NCBI RefSeq assembly: GCF_030812835.1
Contig: NZ_JAUSTM010000015.1
Coordinates: 1 to 57,349, forward strand
Direction: 5' to 3'
Length of the DNA stretch: 57,349 nucleotides
From: Streptococcus moroccensis
Lineage (GTDB): Bacteria; Bacillota; Bacilli; Lactobacillales; Streptococcaceae
Shown: in pieces, positions 1 through 7,789 of the stretch
Layout of the letters: every line of letters starts with the position of its first letter
Position numbering within the stretch: position 1 is the first letter of the stretch
Notes under the pieces: model-generated
The model's database searches: none
Seen by the model: only the letters and a program-made list of their open reading frames with translations
Told to the model about the DNA's origin: nothing
Made by a program: the position numbers and the translations under genes

Positions 1-1
1 C

Positions 2-40
2 AAGGGGAAGGCAGATTATTATCGTAAGCAATTAGGGTAG
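2..40 (+). CDS. 3' end of an upstream gene (partial)
   Basis: The frame starting at base 2 is open from the window edge and ends at a TAG, giving the tail KGKADYYRKQLG. It sits 14 bases before the next gene and is probably the end of the preceding gene of the integrative element. Twelve residues are too few to assign a family. Confidence 0.4.
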   Translation, partial: KGKADYYRKQLG

Positions 41-54
41 AAAGAGGTGTAGAG

Positions 55-345
55 ATGTTAGAACAAATCATTCAAAGTCTTTTGATTATCGCAGCAACAG
101 GGCTGATTTTGCTTGCCCTTTACCAGATTGCGAAGATGCTTGGAAGCTTATTTGTCATTGGATTAATCGGATTTTTAGTTTTCACAGAAGTCTATGGAAT
201 TTACCTCTTTTTTACAGAACGATACCTCTATGTGGAAGATTTAGCCACCAATGGAATTTTCAGCTTTACCGCTTTCTATATTATTTTTAATCTTTTACTT
301 GTCTTTGGACTTGTTAGAAAAGTTGTTAGAAGTCGGATGGCATAA
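55..345 (+). CDS. Small integral membrane protein, unknown function
   Basis: This 96-residue protein is mostly hydrophobic. I see membrane segments at about residues 8-25, 30-52 and 70-88, with a positively charged tail (RKVVRSRMA) that predicts a cytoplasmic C-terminus. The ATG follows an AGAGGTG ribosome site. It is the last gene of a rightward unit and is closed by a strong hairpin terminator. Its place next to conjugation-type genes suggests an element-encoded membrane protein, but I recognise no family. Confidence 0.6.
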   Translation: MLEQIIQSLLIIAATGLILLALYQIAKMLGSLFVIGLIGFLVFTEVYGIYLFFTERYLYVEDLATNGIFSFTAFYIIFNLLLVFGLVRKVVRSRMA

Positions 346-353
346 AAAATAAG

Positions 354-403
354 AAAAAGGTTTAGAATTAACGTTTTATTTGACGTATTCTAAACCTTTT
401 TTT
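354..403. terminator. Bidirectional intrinsic terminator
   Basis: A near-perfect 15-base stem (AAAAAGGTTTAGAAT against ATTCTAAACCTTTTT) has A-rich and T-rich flanks on both sides. It lies between the convergent small membrane protein gene and the rgg-type gene and can terminate both. Confidence 0.85.
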
Positions 404-483
404 GTGAAACATCTATTAGTTAAAGTGAGAAATATATGATCATGTTAGTAATTGAAATACAATTAAAGTTTTAAGAACTGTAT

Positions 484-1338
484 TCATTCTTTTTTAGATG
501 TATTTTTGCTAAAGTAATAATCCCACTCTTTCATTGTATCAGAGTTAAAAATAATATTAACTGTTTCTAGAATCGTTTCATGTATTTTTATTGCTTTCTC
601 TTTGTCCCCCCATAAATAATCAAACATTGCTTGAAGTTCATGTAGATATAGCTTTTCAAAAGAAAAATAGGTTGGGTATTTTTTACAAAATAATAGTGTC
701 AAAAGTTTTTGGCTAGCATCTCGTTCTTTTCGTTCTAGAAAAACAGAGAGGCAGTTTAGAACAGTATCAATTTTTATACGATCGAGATTATTTTTTAAAG
801 ATTGAGGAGTATCTTCGAGAATAGTGTTAGTGAAGACTATAAGTGCATTAGTTGTGAAATAAGGTACTAGATTACCGAGTAGACCAATATCAAGATTTGT
901 CCAATATTCTAATGAAAAAAAGTAGTCAGTAAGTTGAAAAATAGTATTGTGATTAACCGTTACTTGTTCGAGCTCGCAAATTAAAACTTCTAGAACGAGA
1001 GACATTATTTGATAAATGTATTGACCTTTTTGATATGATAACTCAGAAAGATATAACTTTAGTTCAGAGAGTACCTGGATATCTTTGTTATTTATTGCTT
1101 CTTCTAACTGTTCAATTAGCGAGTAAAAATCTTTATCTTGAAAATCTTTCCATTCAAAGAATTCATTAATTTCAACTAGCATAAATCCTAGAAGTTGAAA
1201 TAGCACATCATTTGAAAGGGTTGTATGTCCATTTTCAAAATCAGAAATACTAGTAGCGGATCCAGCCACTTCTCCAAGTGCTTTTAAGGATAGTTTTCTT
1301 TGTTTACGAATGGCCTTGAATTTTTCTCGATTCATCAT
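484..1338 (-). CDS. Rgg/GadR/MutR-family transcriptional regulator
   Basis: An N-terminal XRE-type helix-turn-helix (about residues 4-60 from this start; motif SLKALGEVAGSATSISDFENG) is followed by an all-helical C-terminal domain of the Rgg kind. Total length of about 284 residues is normal for Rgg proteins, which bind peptides and control neighbouring operons. The frame is open for 30 more residues upstream. I chose the ATG just before NREKFKAIRKQ because that is the usual Rgg start; the extension would run into the divergent promoter. The only AAGGAG lies about 19 bases upstream, so initiation may be weak. The gene is divergent from a 27-residue peptide gene and probably regulates that cassette. 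Confidence 0.85.
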   Translation of the reverse strand: MMNREKFKAIRKQRKLSLKALGEVAGSATSISDFENGHTTLSNDVLFQLLGFMLVEINEFFEWKDFQDKDFYSLIEQLEEAINNKDIQVLSELKLYLSELSYQKGQYIYQIMSLVLEVLICELEQVTVNHNTIFQLTDYFFSLEYWTNLDIGLLGNLVPYFTTNALIVFTNTILEDTPQSLKNNLDRIKIDTVLNCLSVFLERKERDASQKLLTLLFCKKYPTYFSFEKLYLHELQAMFDYLWGDKEKAIKIHETILETVNIIFNSDTMKEWDYYFSKNTSKKE

Positions 1339-1417
1339 ATTCGGATTTCCGAAATTTCTCCTTCTTACTTTTTTTACATTATATAATATCGGTATCAAAA
1401 AGGGAAGGAGAAAAAAC

Positions 1418-1501
1418 ATGATTATCAATGAAATTGTAGAACATGATTTTAATCAAGATTATGAAATCTTTAAAAATCTTGGATGTGGTTCAGGTTGCTA
1501 G
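1418..1501 (+). CDS. Short Cys-terminated peptide, candidate RiPP precursor
   Basis: A 27-codon ORF begins with ATG after a very good ribosome site (GGGAAGGAG, 6-base spacer). The peptide has an acidic leader-like part (MIINEIVEHDFNQDYEIF) and ends KNLGCGSGC. It is not hydrophobic, so it does not look like an SHP pheromone. Being divergent from an Rgg gene and followed by a hairpin, a maturase-like fragment and an ABC exporter is the usual setting of a ribosomally made, exported and probably modified peptide. The two cysteines in a Gly/Ser tail suggest a disulfide or thioether product. No modifying enzyme is visible nearby. Confidence 0.6.
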   Translation: MIINEIVEHDFNQDYEIFKNLGCGSGC

Positions 1502-1585
1502 ATGATTTCCGATAAAACCTATGTTCACTTTTCTGTAAACACTATTAATCAAATAAAAAAAATTAAAAATTATTTGTTAGGTTGA
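1502..1585 (+). CDS. Possible second 27-residue mini-ORF
   Basis: The ATG directly abuts the stop codon of the preceding peptide gene. The frame encodes MISDKTYVHFSVNTINQIKK followed by IKNYLLG and a TGA. There is no strong ribosome site, so translation would depend on coupling to the upstream gene. It is exactly as long as the first peptide, which may be chance. Confidence 0.25.
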   Translation: MISDKTYVHFSVNTINQIKKIKNYLLG

Positions 1586-1635
1586 TAGTTTACTTGAACA
1601 TATGTGGTAACTGCCCACAGTGTTCCATATGACCT

Positions 1636-1684
1636 ATATTTCAAGGGCAGAGAGTATACTTTCTGCTCTTGAAATATTATTTTT
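1636..1684 (+). terminator. Hairpin terminator/attenuator inside the peptide cassette
   Basis: ATATTTCAAGGGCAGA pairs with TTTCTGCTCTTGAAATAT around a short loop and is followed by ATTTTT. Partial termination here would make the peptide gene more abundant than the downstream transporter genes, as is common for RiPP and bacteriocin operons. Confidence 0.7.
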
Positions 1685-1698
1685 AAAGGAGGAACTTG

Positions 1699-1935
1699 AT
1701 GAATTATTCACGTTATGTTGTATCAATCCCAAAGGATGAAAATACCTTTTTGTTTAATACAAAGAATAATTTGGCTATTAAAATTGAGAATCGTCTATTT
1801 AAAAAGATTGAAAATGATATTTTTAATGAACGTACCTTTAATGAGAAATGCCAACGTATGCAGCAAAATATACTACAAAATTTTGAACTTGCGATTTTGT
1901 CAAATAAAATAAACTATGAATTGAAGGTGGAGTGA
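1699..1935 (+). CDS. Small protein like the N-terminus of radical-SAM/SPASM peptide maturases
   Basis: About 78 residues from an ATG with a textbook AAAGGAGGAA site. The opening (NYSRYVVSIPKDENTFLFNT followed by KNNLAIKIE) follows the pattern YSxY-x-IP-x(n)-LFNT-x-x-N that I associate with N-terminal recognition segments of SPASM-type peptide maturases. The radical-SAM core with its CxxxCxxC motif is absent, and the exporter gene starts one base after this stop. It may be a stand-alone peptide-recognition protein or the remnant of a deleted maturase. The family link rests on pattern memory. Confidence 0.5.
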   Translation: MNYSRYVVSIPKDENTFLFNTKNNLAIKIENRLFKKIENDIFNERTFNEKCQRMQQNILQNFELAILSNKINYELKVE

Positions 1936-1936
1936 T

Positions 1937-3514
1937 ATGAAAACAATACTCAAAAATATTTCTAAGGTCAAGCTATTTCTATACCTACTATTTGCTCTAC
2001 TCTATTCCTTGCAAGGTTTATTGACATCTTTTCTTATTCAAATAGCAGGGCAGATTAATGCAAATGATACTCGAATAATTTTATCATTTGGATTTTTTGG
2101 AGTGCTACTGTTTGTCTTTATATACTTTTGCATGTATGTAAATAATATCTTAGCACGGTCAATGATTAAGGACATTAATGTAATCATCTCCCAAAAAGCA
2201 CTCCAAAATTTTTATCAAAAAAAATTACATTACAGCTCCTCAGAGCTAAACTCATTTTTGGCACAAGATATTCCCATGTTTTGGCAAGAGTATCTTACCC
2301 CTTTAATTATTTATCCTATCTTTGGACTATCTATTCTTGCATCAGTATCCTACCTTTTAATGCAACATATTCAACTTGGTTTATTATTTACAGTTGGAGG
2401 ATTTTTAATGATTATACCTCAGTTTGTATTTAATAAACTTTTACAGAGACGTGGTGAAGAGCTGAGTTCATCTAGAGAAAAAAGTATGGCATCTATTACA
2501 GATTTTACAAAAGGAATAGATACTATTCGGAGCAATCAAGCTGGCCAACAGTTTTCAGACCATGTTTTAGATGATATCGAGAACACTGAAAATAAGCAAT
2601 ATCATTATTTTACAAGTCATAATTTGGTCATGTTTTGGACCGGACCTCTTAAAGGTATTGGCTTAGTGATCCCTTTAATGATAGGTTTATTACTCACTAG
2701 AACGACGTCTTTAACACTGACAACCCTATTAGCTATGATGACAGCATCTATGAATCTCATTTCTCCTTTACAACAACTCCTAGAAGCCACATCAAGTCTA
2801 CAATCAGCATCTGCTATTAAGGATAAGGTCGTTTCAATTTTACAGTTAAGCGATGAGTGCATTAATATTGAGAGTGGCACAGTAAAAATAGGAAAGTTAC
2901 GAATTTACCTAGATCAATTAAGTAAATCATTTGGAGAAAAAAATCTCTTTCAGAAATTATCGCTAAGTATTTCCTTTGGGAGAAAAGTTTTGGTTACAGG
3001 AGCGAGTGGTAGTGGTAAGACAACCTTGTTTAGAATATTAAGTGGAGAAGATATTGAATTTTCAGGAAATATATATATTGAAAACGAAAATGAGACATTT
3101 TTCAAGCCATCATATAATATTGTTTCAATTATTCATCAAAAACCTTATATTTTTAACGGTAGCTTGAGGGATAATTTGACTTTGTTCCAGCATTTTTCAG
3201 ACAGAACTTTACAGGATGTATTACAAAAAGTAAATCTGTTTGAGGAAGTTGGTGGAAATCTTGAAATACATCTTGACGGACAAAATTTATCGGGTGGTCA
3301 AATGATGAAATTAGAATTGGCTAGATGCTTGCTAAGACTTAAGCCGATTTTACTCGTTGATGAGGTAACGGCTGCGTTGGACGAGACGAATGCGAAAGAG
3401 ATACGGCACCTGATTCATTCCCAAGATTGTACAATAATCGAAATTTCTCATAAATTCAATAAAGACAATTATGATGAGGTTATTAATTTAGAAGAGTACA
3501 GAGTCTGTAATTAA
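1937..3514 (+). CDS. ABC exporter, fused membrane and ATPase domains
   Basis: A 525-residue half-transporter. The membrane domain (about residues 1-300) has six predicted helices. The ATPase domain follows, with Walker A GASGSGKTT (about 355-363), the signature LSGGQ (about 454), Walker B ILLVDEVTAALD and an H-loop ISHKF near the end. All ATPase motifs are intact, so it should work as a homodimer exporting a small molecule or peptide. There is no N-terminal C39 peptidase, so any leader cleavage needs another protease. One base separates it from the preceding gene and a terminator follows. The likely substrate is the 27-residue peptide upstream. Confidence 0.85.
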   Translation: MKTILKNISKVKLFLYLLFALLYSLQGLLTSFLIQIAGQINANDTRIILSFGFFGVLLFVFIYFCMYVNNILARSMIKDINVIISQKALQNFYQKKLHYSSSELNSFLAQDIPMFWQEYLTPLIIYPIFGLSILASVSYLLMQHIQLGLLFTVGGFLMIIPQFVFNKLLQRRGEELSSSREKSMASITDFTKGIDTIRSNQAGQQFSDHVLDDIENTENKQYHYFTSHNLVMFWTGPLKGIGLVIPLMIGLLLTRTTSLTLTTLLAMMTASMNLISPLQQLLEATSSLQSASAIKDKVVSILQLSDECINIESGTVKIGKLRIYLDQLSKSFGEKNLFQKLSLSISFGRKVLVTGASGSGKTTLFRILSGEDIEFSGNIYIENENETFFKPSYNIVSIIHQKPYIFNGSLRDNLTLFQHFSDRTLQDVLQKVNLFEEVGGNLEIHLDGQNLSGGQMMKLELARCLLRLKPILLVDEVTAALDETNAKEIRHLIHSQDCTIIEISHKFNKDNYDEVINLEEYRVCN

Positions 3515-3588
3515 GAGTTGTGAAACTAAGGGGTTTTATAAATTTAGTTTTGCTATTGATTTAGGAATTGTTTTTATATATTAGGTTG

Positions 3589-3615
3589 GGTTAATGTCAA
3601 AGTTAACCTCTTTTT
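3589..3615 (+). terminator. Intrinsic terminator after the exporter
   Basis: GGTTAA pairs with TTAACC across an 8-base loop and is followed by TCTTTTT. It separates the peptide cassette from the conjugation-type operon. Confidence 0.65.
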
Positions 3616-3646
3616 GTGATAACTTTTTCAAGTTCATCTTGTTATC
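3616..3646 (+). promoter_or_regulatory. GTGATAACTTTTTCAA motif with GATAAC/GTTATC dyad
   Basis: The block GTGATAACTTTTTCAA is followed 17 bases after GATAAC by GTTATC. Very similar blocks occur at 12613, 54348 and 55087, each ahead of an element gene set. It may be a shared operator of the integrative elements; the binding protein is unknown. Confidence 0.4.
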
Positions 3647-3684
3647 ATAGTGCTATCTTATGGAAAAAGGAGATAGCACTAGTG

Positions 3685-4323
3685 ATGTTAAATAAAATGA
3701 AGGCTAGATTTTTGATTGGTTTTGGTGGTCTAGCAGTCACCAGCTTTATGGTGATGATGGGCTACACCATTGGTTCTCAGTCTGTAACCAATCACACGCA
3801 GAAACAGATTCAGACTGAAGCTCATAAACTGCTGATCAAAGAGAAAGAAAAAGAGAAGGCAAGTGTCCTCTCTGATGAGTTAGTCAAGGAATTCCTTACC
3901 CAATACTATACCAAGGAAAAGCTGGGCGAGAACAACAACCGTATCAAGCCCTATATGACAGATTCTGCCTTTAAGGAAGAGGTAGCTCGTCAAGAAGATT
4001 CTATCAACCAAGTCTATAAAGACTATATGTTGGATTATCGCTTTGAGTCTGCCAATATCTATGTCAATACAGAAGAAAATGAAGCTTTTGTGGAAGTGTC
4101 TTATCAGGTTGTTTACGTGTCAGATGTCAGTGACAAGGCTCAGAAAAGTACACAGACAGAAACGACCTCTCTTAAACTATCTTATGCCAAATTGTCAGAT
4201 AAACTCCTTGTCAATCAGGTAACCATTTGGAATGGGAAGCTAGGAGACTTGAAAGAATCTTCTGATGAAGTAAATTCAAGCATTCCAAAGATTCAAGGCA
4301 CTACGACAAGTGAGACCAACTAG
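3685..4323 (+). CDS. Membrane-anchored extracytoplasmic conjugation-element protein
   Basis: About 212 residues from this ATG, with one membrane anchor near the N-terminus (FLIGFGGLAVTSFMVMMGYT), a charged coiled linker rich in Lys and Glu, and a soluble C-terminal domain with alternating strands (NIYVNTEENEAFVEVSYQV). This resembles the small NTF2-like outside domains of conjugation proteins, but I assign no exact family. AAGGAG lies 12 bases upstream; a GTG at 3682 is equally possible. The frame extends upstream to 3616, but that part lies over the regulatory dyad. It heads the operon that continues with the TOPRIM gene. Confidence 0.65.
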   Translation: MLNKMKARFLIGFGGLAVTSFMVMMGYTIGSQSVTNHTQKQIQTEAHKLLIKEKEKEKASVLSDELVKEFLTQYYTKEKLGENNNRIKPYMTDSAFKEEVARQEDSINQVYKDYMLDYRFESANIYVNTEENEAFVEVSYQVVYVSDVSDKAQKSTQTETTSLKLSYAKLSDKLLVNQVTIWNGKLGDLKESSDEVNSSIPKIQGTTTSETN

Positions 4324-4361
4324 CAGGAGTATATCTTCTGCTTTTTTGATAAGGAGATGAG

Positions 4362-5450
4362 ATGACAAGAATTGAAAAAGTGAAACAAAAGGCGATTCTA
4401 GAGGTGGCAGAAAGTCTAGGTTATTCTTTTAAACGACTATCAGCGCAAGTCTATGAACATCCAGAACACGATTCTTTTAGGATTTTTGCGGATACCAATA
4501 CTTTCAAATGGTTTTCACGTGACATCCAAGGAGATGTGATTGATTTCGTTCAGTTAATGACAGGAGTGTCTTTTAAAGAAGCCCTGTCTTACCTTGAAAC
4601 TGGAGACTTTGAACAGGCTAAGGTGTTCGAAGAGACCTACCAACCCTTTCGTTATTATCTAAGGGAAGAACCATTTGACCAAGCACAGATATACCTGAAT
4701 GACATTCGTGGTCTAAGTGATGACACTATCAATGCTTTTGGCAGACAAGGTCTATTAGCACAGGCACATTACCAGACAAAGATCTTTCAGGAATCAGTCC
4801 TTGTCTTTAAAAGTTACAATCATCATGGACAACTAGAGGGGGCAAGTCTTCAAGGGCTTGTCAAAAATGCTCAGAGACATGATCGAGGTTACCTCAAGAA
4901 AATCATGAAAGGGTCTCATGGATATGTGGGAATGAGCTTTGATATTGGAAAACCGAAACGCCTTATCTTTTGTGAATCGGTAATTGATATGATGAGTTAT
5001 TATCAACTCCATCAGAAGCAGTTATCAGATGTGCGTTTAGTTTCTATGGAGGGCTTAAAACTCTCTGTGATTGCTTATCAGACACTAAGGTTAACAGCAG
5101 AGGAACATGACAAGCTCAATTTTTTAGATAATATCAAGCCAAGTAAATTAACGCATTTTCTTCGTATCATACAAGAAACAACTATCTTTTTTCAGAACCA
5201 CCCAGGTTTGATAACATTAGCTGTTGACAATGATGAAGCAGGGCGAGACTTTTGTCAGAAGTTATCTGAGAAAGGACTTCCCATTGAAATAGACTTACCA
5301 TCATTACAGGAACTGGAAACTAAAGCAGATTGGAATGATGTCGTGAAAAGTCAGAGAAATCTTTCTCTGAGAGATGTGATCCAATCGGCCAAGTTACAAG
5401 TTATCCGAAGCAATCCTCCGCCTAGAAAAAATACTGCTTTAGAGTTGTGA
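4362..5450 (+). CDS. DUF3991/TOPRIM-domain primase-like protein
   Basis: This 362-residue protein begins with a degenerate primase zinc-finger-like region (FRIFADTNTFKWFSRDIQGD, then VIDFVQLMTG), a usual start for DUF3991/TOPRIM proteins of streptococcal ICEs. A TOPRIM-like fold follows, with the conserved Glu in LIFCESVIDMMSY (about residue 207) and the acidic pair in LAVDNDEAGRDF (about 287-298). Such proteins probably help priming or processing of transferred DNA. The start has a clear AAGGAG. It is typical of Tn5252/ICESa2603 elements and here lies in an operon of small element genes. Confidence 0.8.
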   Translation: MTRIEKVKQKAILEVAESLGYSFKRLSAQVYEHPEHDSFRIFADTNTFKWFSRDIQGDVIDFVQLMTGVSFKEALSYLETGDFEQAKVFEETYQPFRYYLREEPFDQAQIYLNDIRGLSDDTINAFGRQGLLAQAHYQTKIFQESVLVFKSYNHHGQLEGASLQGLVKNAQRHDRGYLKKIMKGSHGYVGMSFDIGKPKRLIFCESVIDMMSYYQLHQKQLSDVRLVSMEGLKLSVIAYQTLRLTAEEHDKLNFLDNIKPSKLTHFLRIIQETTIFFQNHPGLITLAVDNDEAGRDFCQKLSEKGLPIEIDLPSLQELETKADWNDVVKSQRNLSLRDVIQSAKLQVIRSNPPPRKNTALEL

Positions 5451-5503
5451 TAACAAAATCAAGTTTCTTAGATTAATCTAGAAAGTGATAAGGAGGACAC
5501 CCT

Positions 5504-5731
5504 ATGAGTCTGATTGAACGCCTAGTTGAAAGAGTGGCTAGGCAAGAGGAAAAAGTTGCGAAAGAAACGGAAAAACTAGAAACTTATCGCAGTCAATTAC
5601 AAACAGCGATGTATCAAGCCTTTATCAAACGCCAACAAAATAGTCCCTGGACATTTGATGAAGCATTGACGCAAGCCTTTGGCCAGTATGAACAAAAACC
5701 AATACCATCAGATAATAGAAATGAGGAATAA
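5504..5731 (+). CDS. Small coiled-coil element protein
   Basis: 75 residues. The first half is a heptad-like charged helix (LVERVARQEEKVAKETEKLE) and the second half contains SPWTFDEALTQAFGQYE. It is preceded by AAGGAGG. It looks like a conserved small ORF of streptococcal ICEs, possibly one of the DUF596x families, but I am not certain of the number. It is closely spaced with the next gene, so probably cotranscribed. Function unknown. Confidence 0.65.
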   Translation: MSLIERLVERVARQEEKVAKETEKLETYRSQLQTAMYQAFIKRQQNSPWTFDEALTQAFGQYEQKPIPSDNRNEE

Positions 5732-5734
5732 CAC

Positions 5735-6130
5735 ATGACAAAAGACTGGACCTTTGACCAACCCTTAGATGATAACACACCGACATCTTCATCGGAAGAA
5801 CGTGCGAAGATTGCGGCACTATTTCATAAAGAAAACCAAGAGGGCACTGAAGATGTTGACTATGTGGCAGCCTTTGAAATGGAACAACAAAAGGCTAAAA
5901 ATCAGATGGCTCCACAGCAAGAACCTCAAAAGCAATCTATACCAGATGTAAAGCCCTCCTCAACTATTACCAGTGACTACAAGCAACACCTAGCCGATGT
6001 GATGGATCAAAACAATGAGGACATTCGTCAAAGTCAGAAGAAAATTGAAGAGTTGCACCAGTTGATTGATGACAAAAATAAGCAAAATAAGAAATTACAA
6101 GCCATTTCAGCAGCTATTGATGACTTGTAA
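5735..6130 (+). CDS. Acidic Gln-rich element protein with C-terminal coiled coil
   Basis: 131 residues, starting 3 bases after the previous stop. The N-terminal half is acidic and disordered-looking. A Gln/Pro-rich linker follows, then a coiled coil (residues about 85-131, with DIRQSQKKIEELHQLIDDKN). It resembles a conserved small ORF of Tn5252-like ICEs (possibly DUF5945). No enzymatic motif is visible; it is perhaps a structural or adaptor protein. Confidence 0.65.
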   Translation: MTKDWTFDQPLDDNTPTSSSEERAKIAALFHKENQEGTEDVDYVAAFEMEQQKAKNQMAPQQEPQKQSIPDVKPSSTITSDYKQHLADVMDQNNEDIRQSQKKIEELHQLIDDKNKQNKKLQAISAAIDDL

Positions 6131-6135
6131 CGATG

Positions 6136-6161
6136 AGCAGTCCTCACAAGGGCTGCTTTTT
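6136..6161 (+). terminator. Intrinsic terminator within the small-gene operon
   Basis: AGCAGTCC pairs with GGGCTGCT around a 6-base loop, followed by TTTTT. It overlaps the 5' end of a longer reading frame and supports the downstream ATG at 6175 as the real start of the next gene. Confidence 0.7.
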
Positions 6162-6174
6162 ATGGGGAGAGAAG

Positions 6175-6462
6175 ATGAAGTTATTCAAAAAACGAACACA
6201 ACAACAAGATAGTTTTAAGCGTCTTATTCATCGGTTATCAGGAATGTCTGAATCGGACTTACATAAGGTCAACCAATTATTAGATGTCGTTTTTGACGCT
6301 ACACGTCAAACTATCCATGATGAAAAAAAGTCTCCTAAAGCTAAGCCAAAGGAGCCAATCTTAGATGAGACCATTACTGAAGCTAAGAATACACTGAAGA
6401 CTGAGCAACTTGAAAAGCGGATAGAGCAGTTTAGGCAGGCGAAGAAACCGAAAAGCGAATAA
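6175..6462 (+). CDS. Small basic element protein, unknown function
   Basis: About 95 residues, very rich in Lys and Gln, with helical segments (SFKRLIHRLSGMSESDLHKV near the start) and a charged tail ending KKPKSE. The ATG at 6175 follows GGGGAGAG. The in-frame ATG at 6133 is disfavoured because a terminator hairpin occupies that segment. A strong terminator overlaps the 3' end. It is probably the last gene of the conjugation-associated operon. I recognise no family. Confidence 0.6.
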   Translation: MKLFKKRTQQQDSFKRLIHRLSGMSESDLHKVNQLLDVVFDATRQTIHDEKKSPKAKPKEPILDETITEAKNTLKTEQLEKRIEQFRQAKKPKSE

Positions 6463-6493
6463 TGCACCATTTTTGGTGCGTTGTTCGCTTTTT
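6451..6493 (+). terminator. Strong two-part terminator hairpin
   Basis: AAAAGCGAA pairs with TTCGCTTTT, and GCACCA with TGGTGC inside it, giving a long stem that ends in a T run. It closes the upstream operon just before the pezA promoter. Confidence 0.8.
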
Positions 6494-6503
6494 GTGTTAT
6501 AAT
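6473..6503 (+). promoter_or_regulatory. Candidate pezAT promoter
   Basis: TATAAT at 6498-6503 lies about 30 bases before the pezA start. The best -35 match is TTGGTG at 6473 with a long 19-base spacer, inside the terminator stem. PezA-type antitoxins repress their own promoter, so operators should overlap this site. Confidence 0.5.
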
Positions 6504-6532
6504 GAAAGTAACTAAATAGGAGGCCATCATCT

Positions 6533-7009
6533 ATGATTGGAGAGAATATTAAATCGTTACGTAAAACCCATGATTTAACACAACCAGAATTCGCAAAGAT
6601 TGTTGGAATTTCACGAAATAGCCTTAGCCGTTATGAAAATGGAACAAGCTCTGTTTCGACAGAACTGATAGACCGTATTTGTCAGAAATTCAACGTGTCT
6701 TATGTCGATATTGTAGGAGAAGAAAAAATGCTAACACCAGTAGAAGATTATCAATTAACGTTAAAAATAGAAGTCATTAAAGAGCGAGGCGCAGCGATTT
6801 TATCCCAACTGTATCGCTATCAAGATAGCCAAGAAATTGCATTTGACGATGAAACCAATCCTTGGATTTTGATGAGTGATGATTTGTCTAATCTTATCAA
6901 TACCAAGATTTATCTTGTTGATACCTTTGATGAGGTAGAGCGTTACAATGGTTATTTGGATGGTATTGAGCGAATGTTGGAGCTTGCTCGTCATCAGGTG
7001 GTGGCTTAA
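6533..7009 (+). CDS. pezA: PezA antitoxin / autorepressor
   Basis: 158 residues. The N-terminal XRE helix-turn-helix (about 5-60, LTQPEFAKIVGISRNSLSRY) is followed by a helical toxin-neutralising domain, matching PezA of the PezAT system of streptococcal mobile elements. The ribosome site is AGGAGG. The TAA stop overlaps the pezT ATG by one base, so translation is probably coupled. PezA binds PezT and represses the operon. Confidence 0.9.
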   Translation: MIGENIKSLRKTHDLTQPEFAKIVGISRNSLSRYENGTSSVSTELIDRICQKFNVSYVDIVGEEKMLTPVEDYQLTLKIEVIKERGAAILSQLYRYQDSQEIAFDDETNPWILMSDDLSNLINTKIYLVDTFDEVERYNGYLDGIERMLELARHQVVA

Positions 7010-7767
7010 TGCGGTTAGAAGAATTTAGCAAAGATGACTTTGAATTAGCCTTAAAACGGACTCTTCGTTCCTTAACTCGTGGTAAAACGACATCAGTTAA
7101 CCCCAAAGCCATCTTAATTGGTGGGCAAAGCGGAGCGGGTAAGACAACGATACACCGTATCAAGCAGAAAGAGTTCCAAGGTAATATCATTATTATTGAC
7201 GGTGACAGCTATCGTTCTTTACACCCGAACTATCTAGTTTTACAAGAAGAATACGGTAAAGATAGCGTGGATTATACCAAAGGTTTTGCAGGAAAAATGG
7301 TGGAGCATCTTGTCGATGAGCTAAGTAAACAAGGTTATCATTTGTTAATCGAAGGAACCTTGAGAACAACAGAAGTCCCAAGAAAAACTGCTCGGCTATT
7401 GAAATCACGAGGCTATCAAGTCTCATTAGCTTTGATAGCAACCAAGCCTGAATTGTCCTATCTCAGCACCTTAATCCGTTATGAGGAAGTCTATGCAGTG
7501 AATCCAGGTCAGGCTAGAGCAACTCCTAAAGAACATCACGATGGTATTGTAGAACATTTAGTTGATAATCTAAGAGAGTTAGAAAACGATAAACTCTTTG
7601 ACCAGATTCAAATATATAAAAGAGATAGAACATGTGTCTATGATTCTGAAAAAGATGATGGTTCAGTAGCAGAAGTTCTACAAGAATGCCTCTTCGGAAA
7701 ATGGAGCAAGGTTGAGGAGGAGATGCTTAAAGTGGGGCAGGAACGGTTGAGGGAATTTAATAAATAG
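7009..7767 (+). CDS. pezT: PezT zeta-type toxin, UDP-GlcNAc kinase
   Basis: 252 residues, the expected PezT length. Walker A GGQSGAGKT is at about 38-46, followed by the catalytic-Asp segment IIIDGDSYRSLHPNY (about 63-77). PezT phosphorylates UDP-N-acetylglucosamine and blocks peptidoglycan synthesis unless bound by PezA. Both key motifs are intact, so the toxin should be active. The pair stabilises the element and stands directly upstream of the three-gene defence operon, 22 bases away. Confidence 0.92.
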   Translation: MRLEEFSKDDFELALKRTLRSLTRGKTTSVNPKAILIGGQSGAGKTTIHRIKQKEFQGNIIIIDGDSYRSLHPNYLVLQEEYGKDSVDYTKGFAGKMVEHLVDELSKQGYHLLIEGTLRTTEVPRKTARLLKSRGYQVSLALIATKPELSYLSTLIRYEEVYAVNPGQARATPKEHHDGIVEHLVDNLRELENDKLFDQIQIYKRDRTCVYDSEKDDGSVAEVLQECLFGKWSKVEEEMLKVGQERLREFNK

Positions 7768-7789
7768 TAAAATAATAAGGGAGATTAAG

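Noticed and set aside
1310..1501. 63-residue frame including the peptide gene
   Set aside because: The upstream part is antisense to the rgg start and promoter; the internal ATG at 1418 has the strong ribosome site.
1418..1501. SHP-type pheromone for the Rgg regulator
   Set aside because: SHP precursors are basic and hydrophobic; this peptide is acidic with a Cys/Gly/Ser tail.
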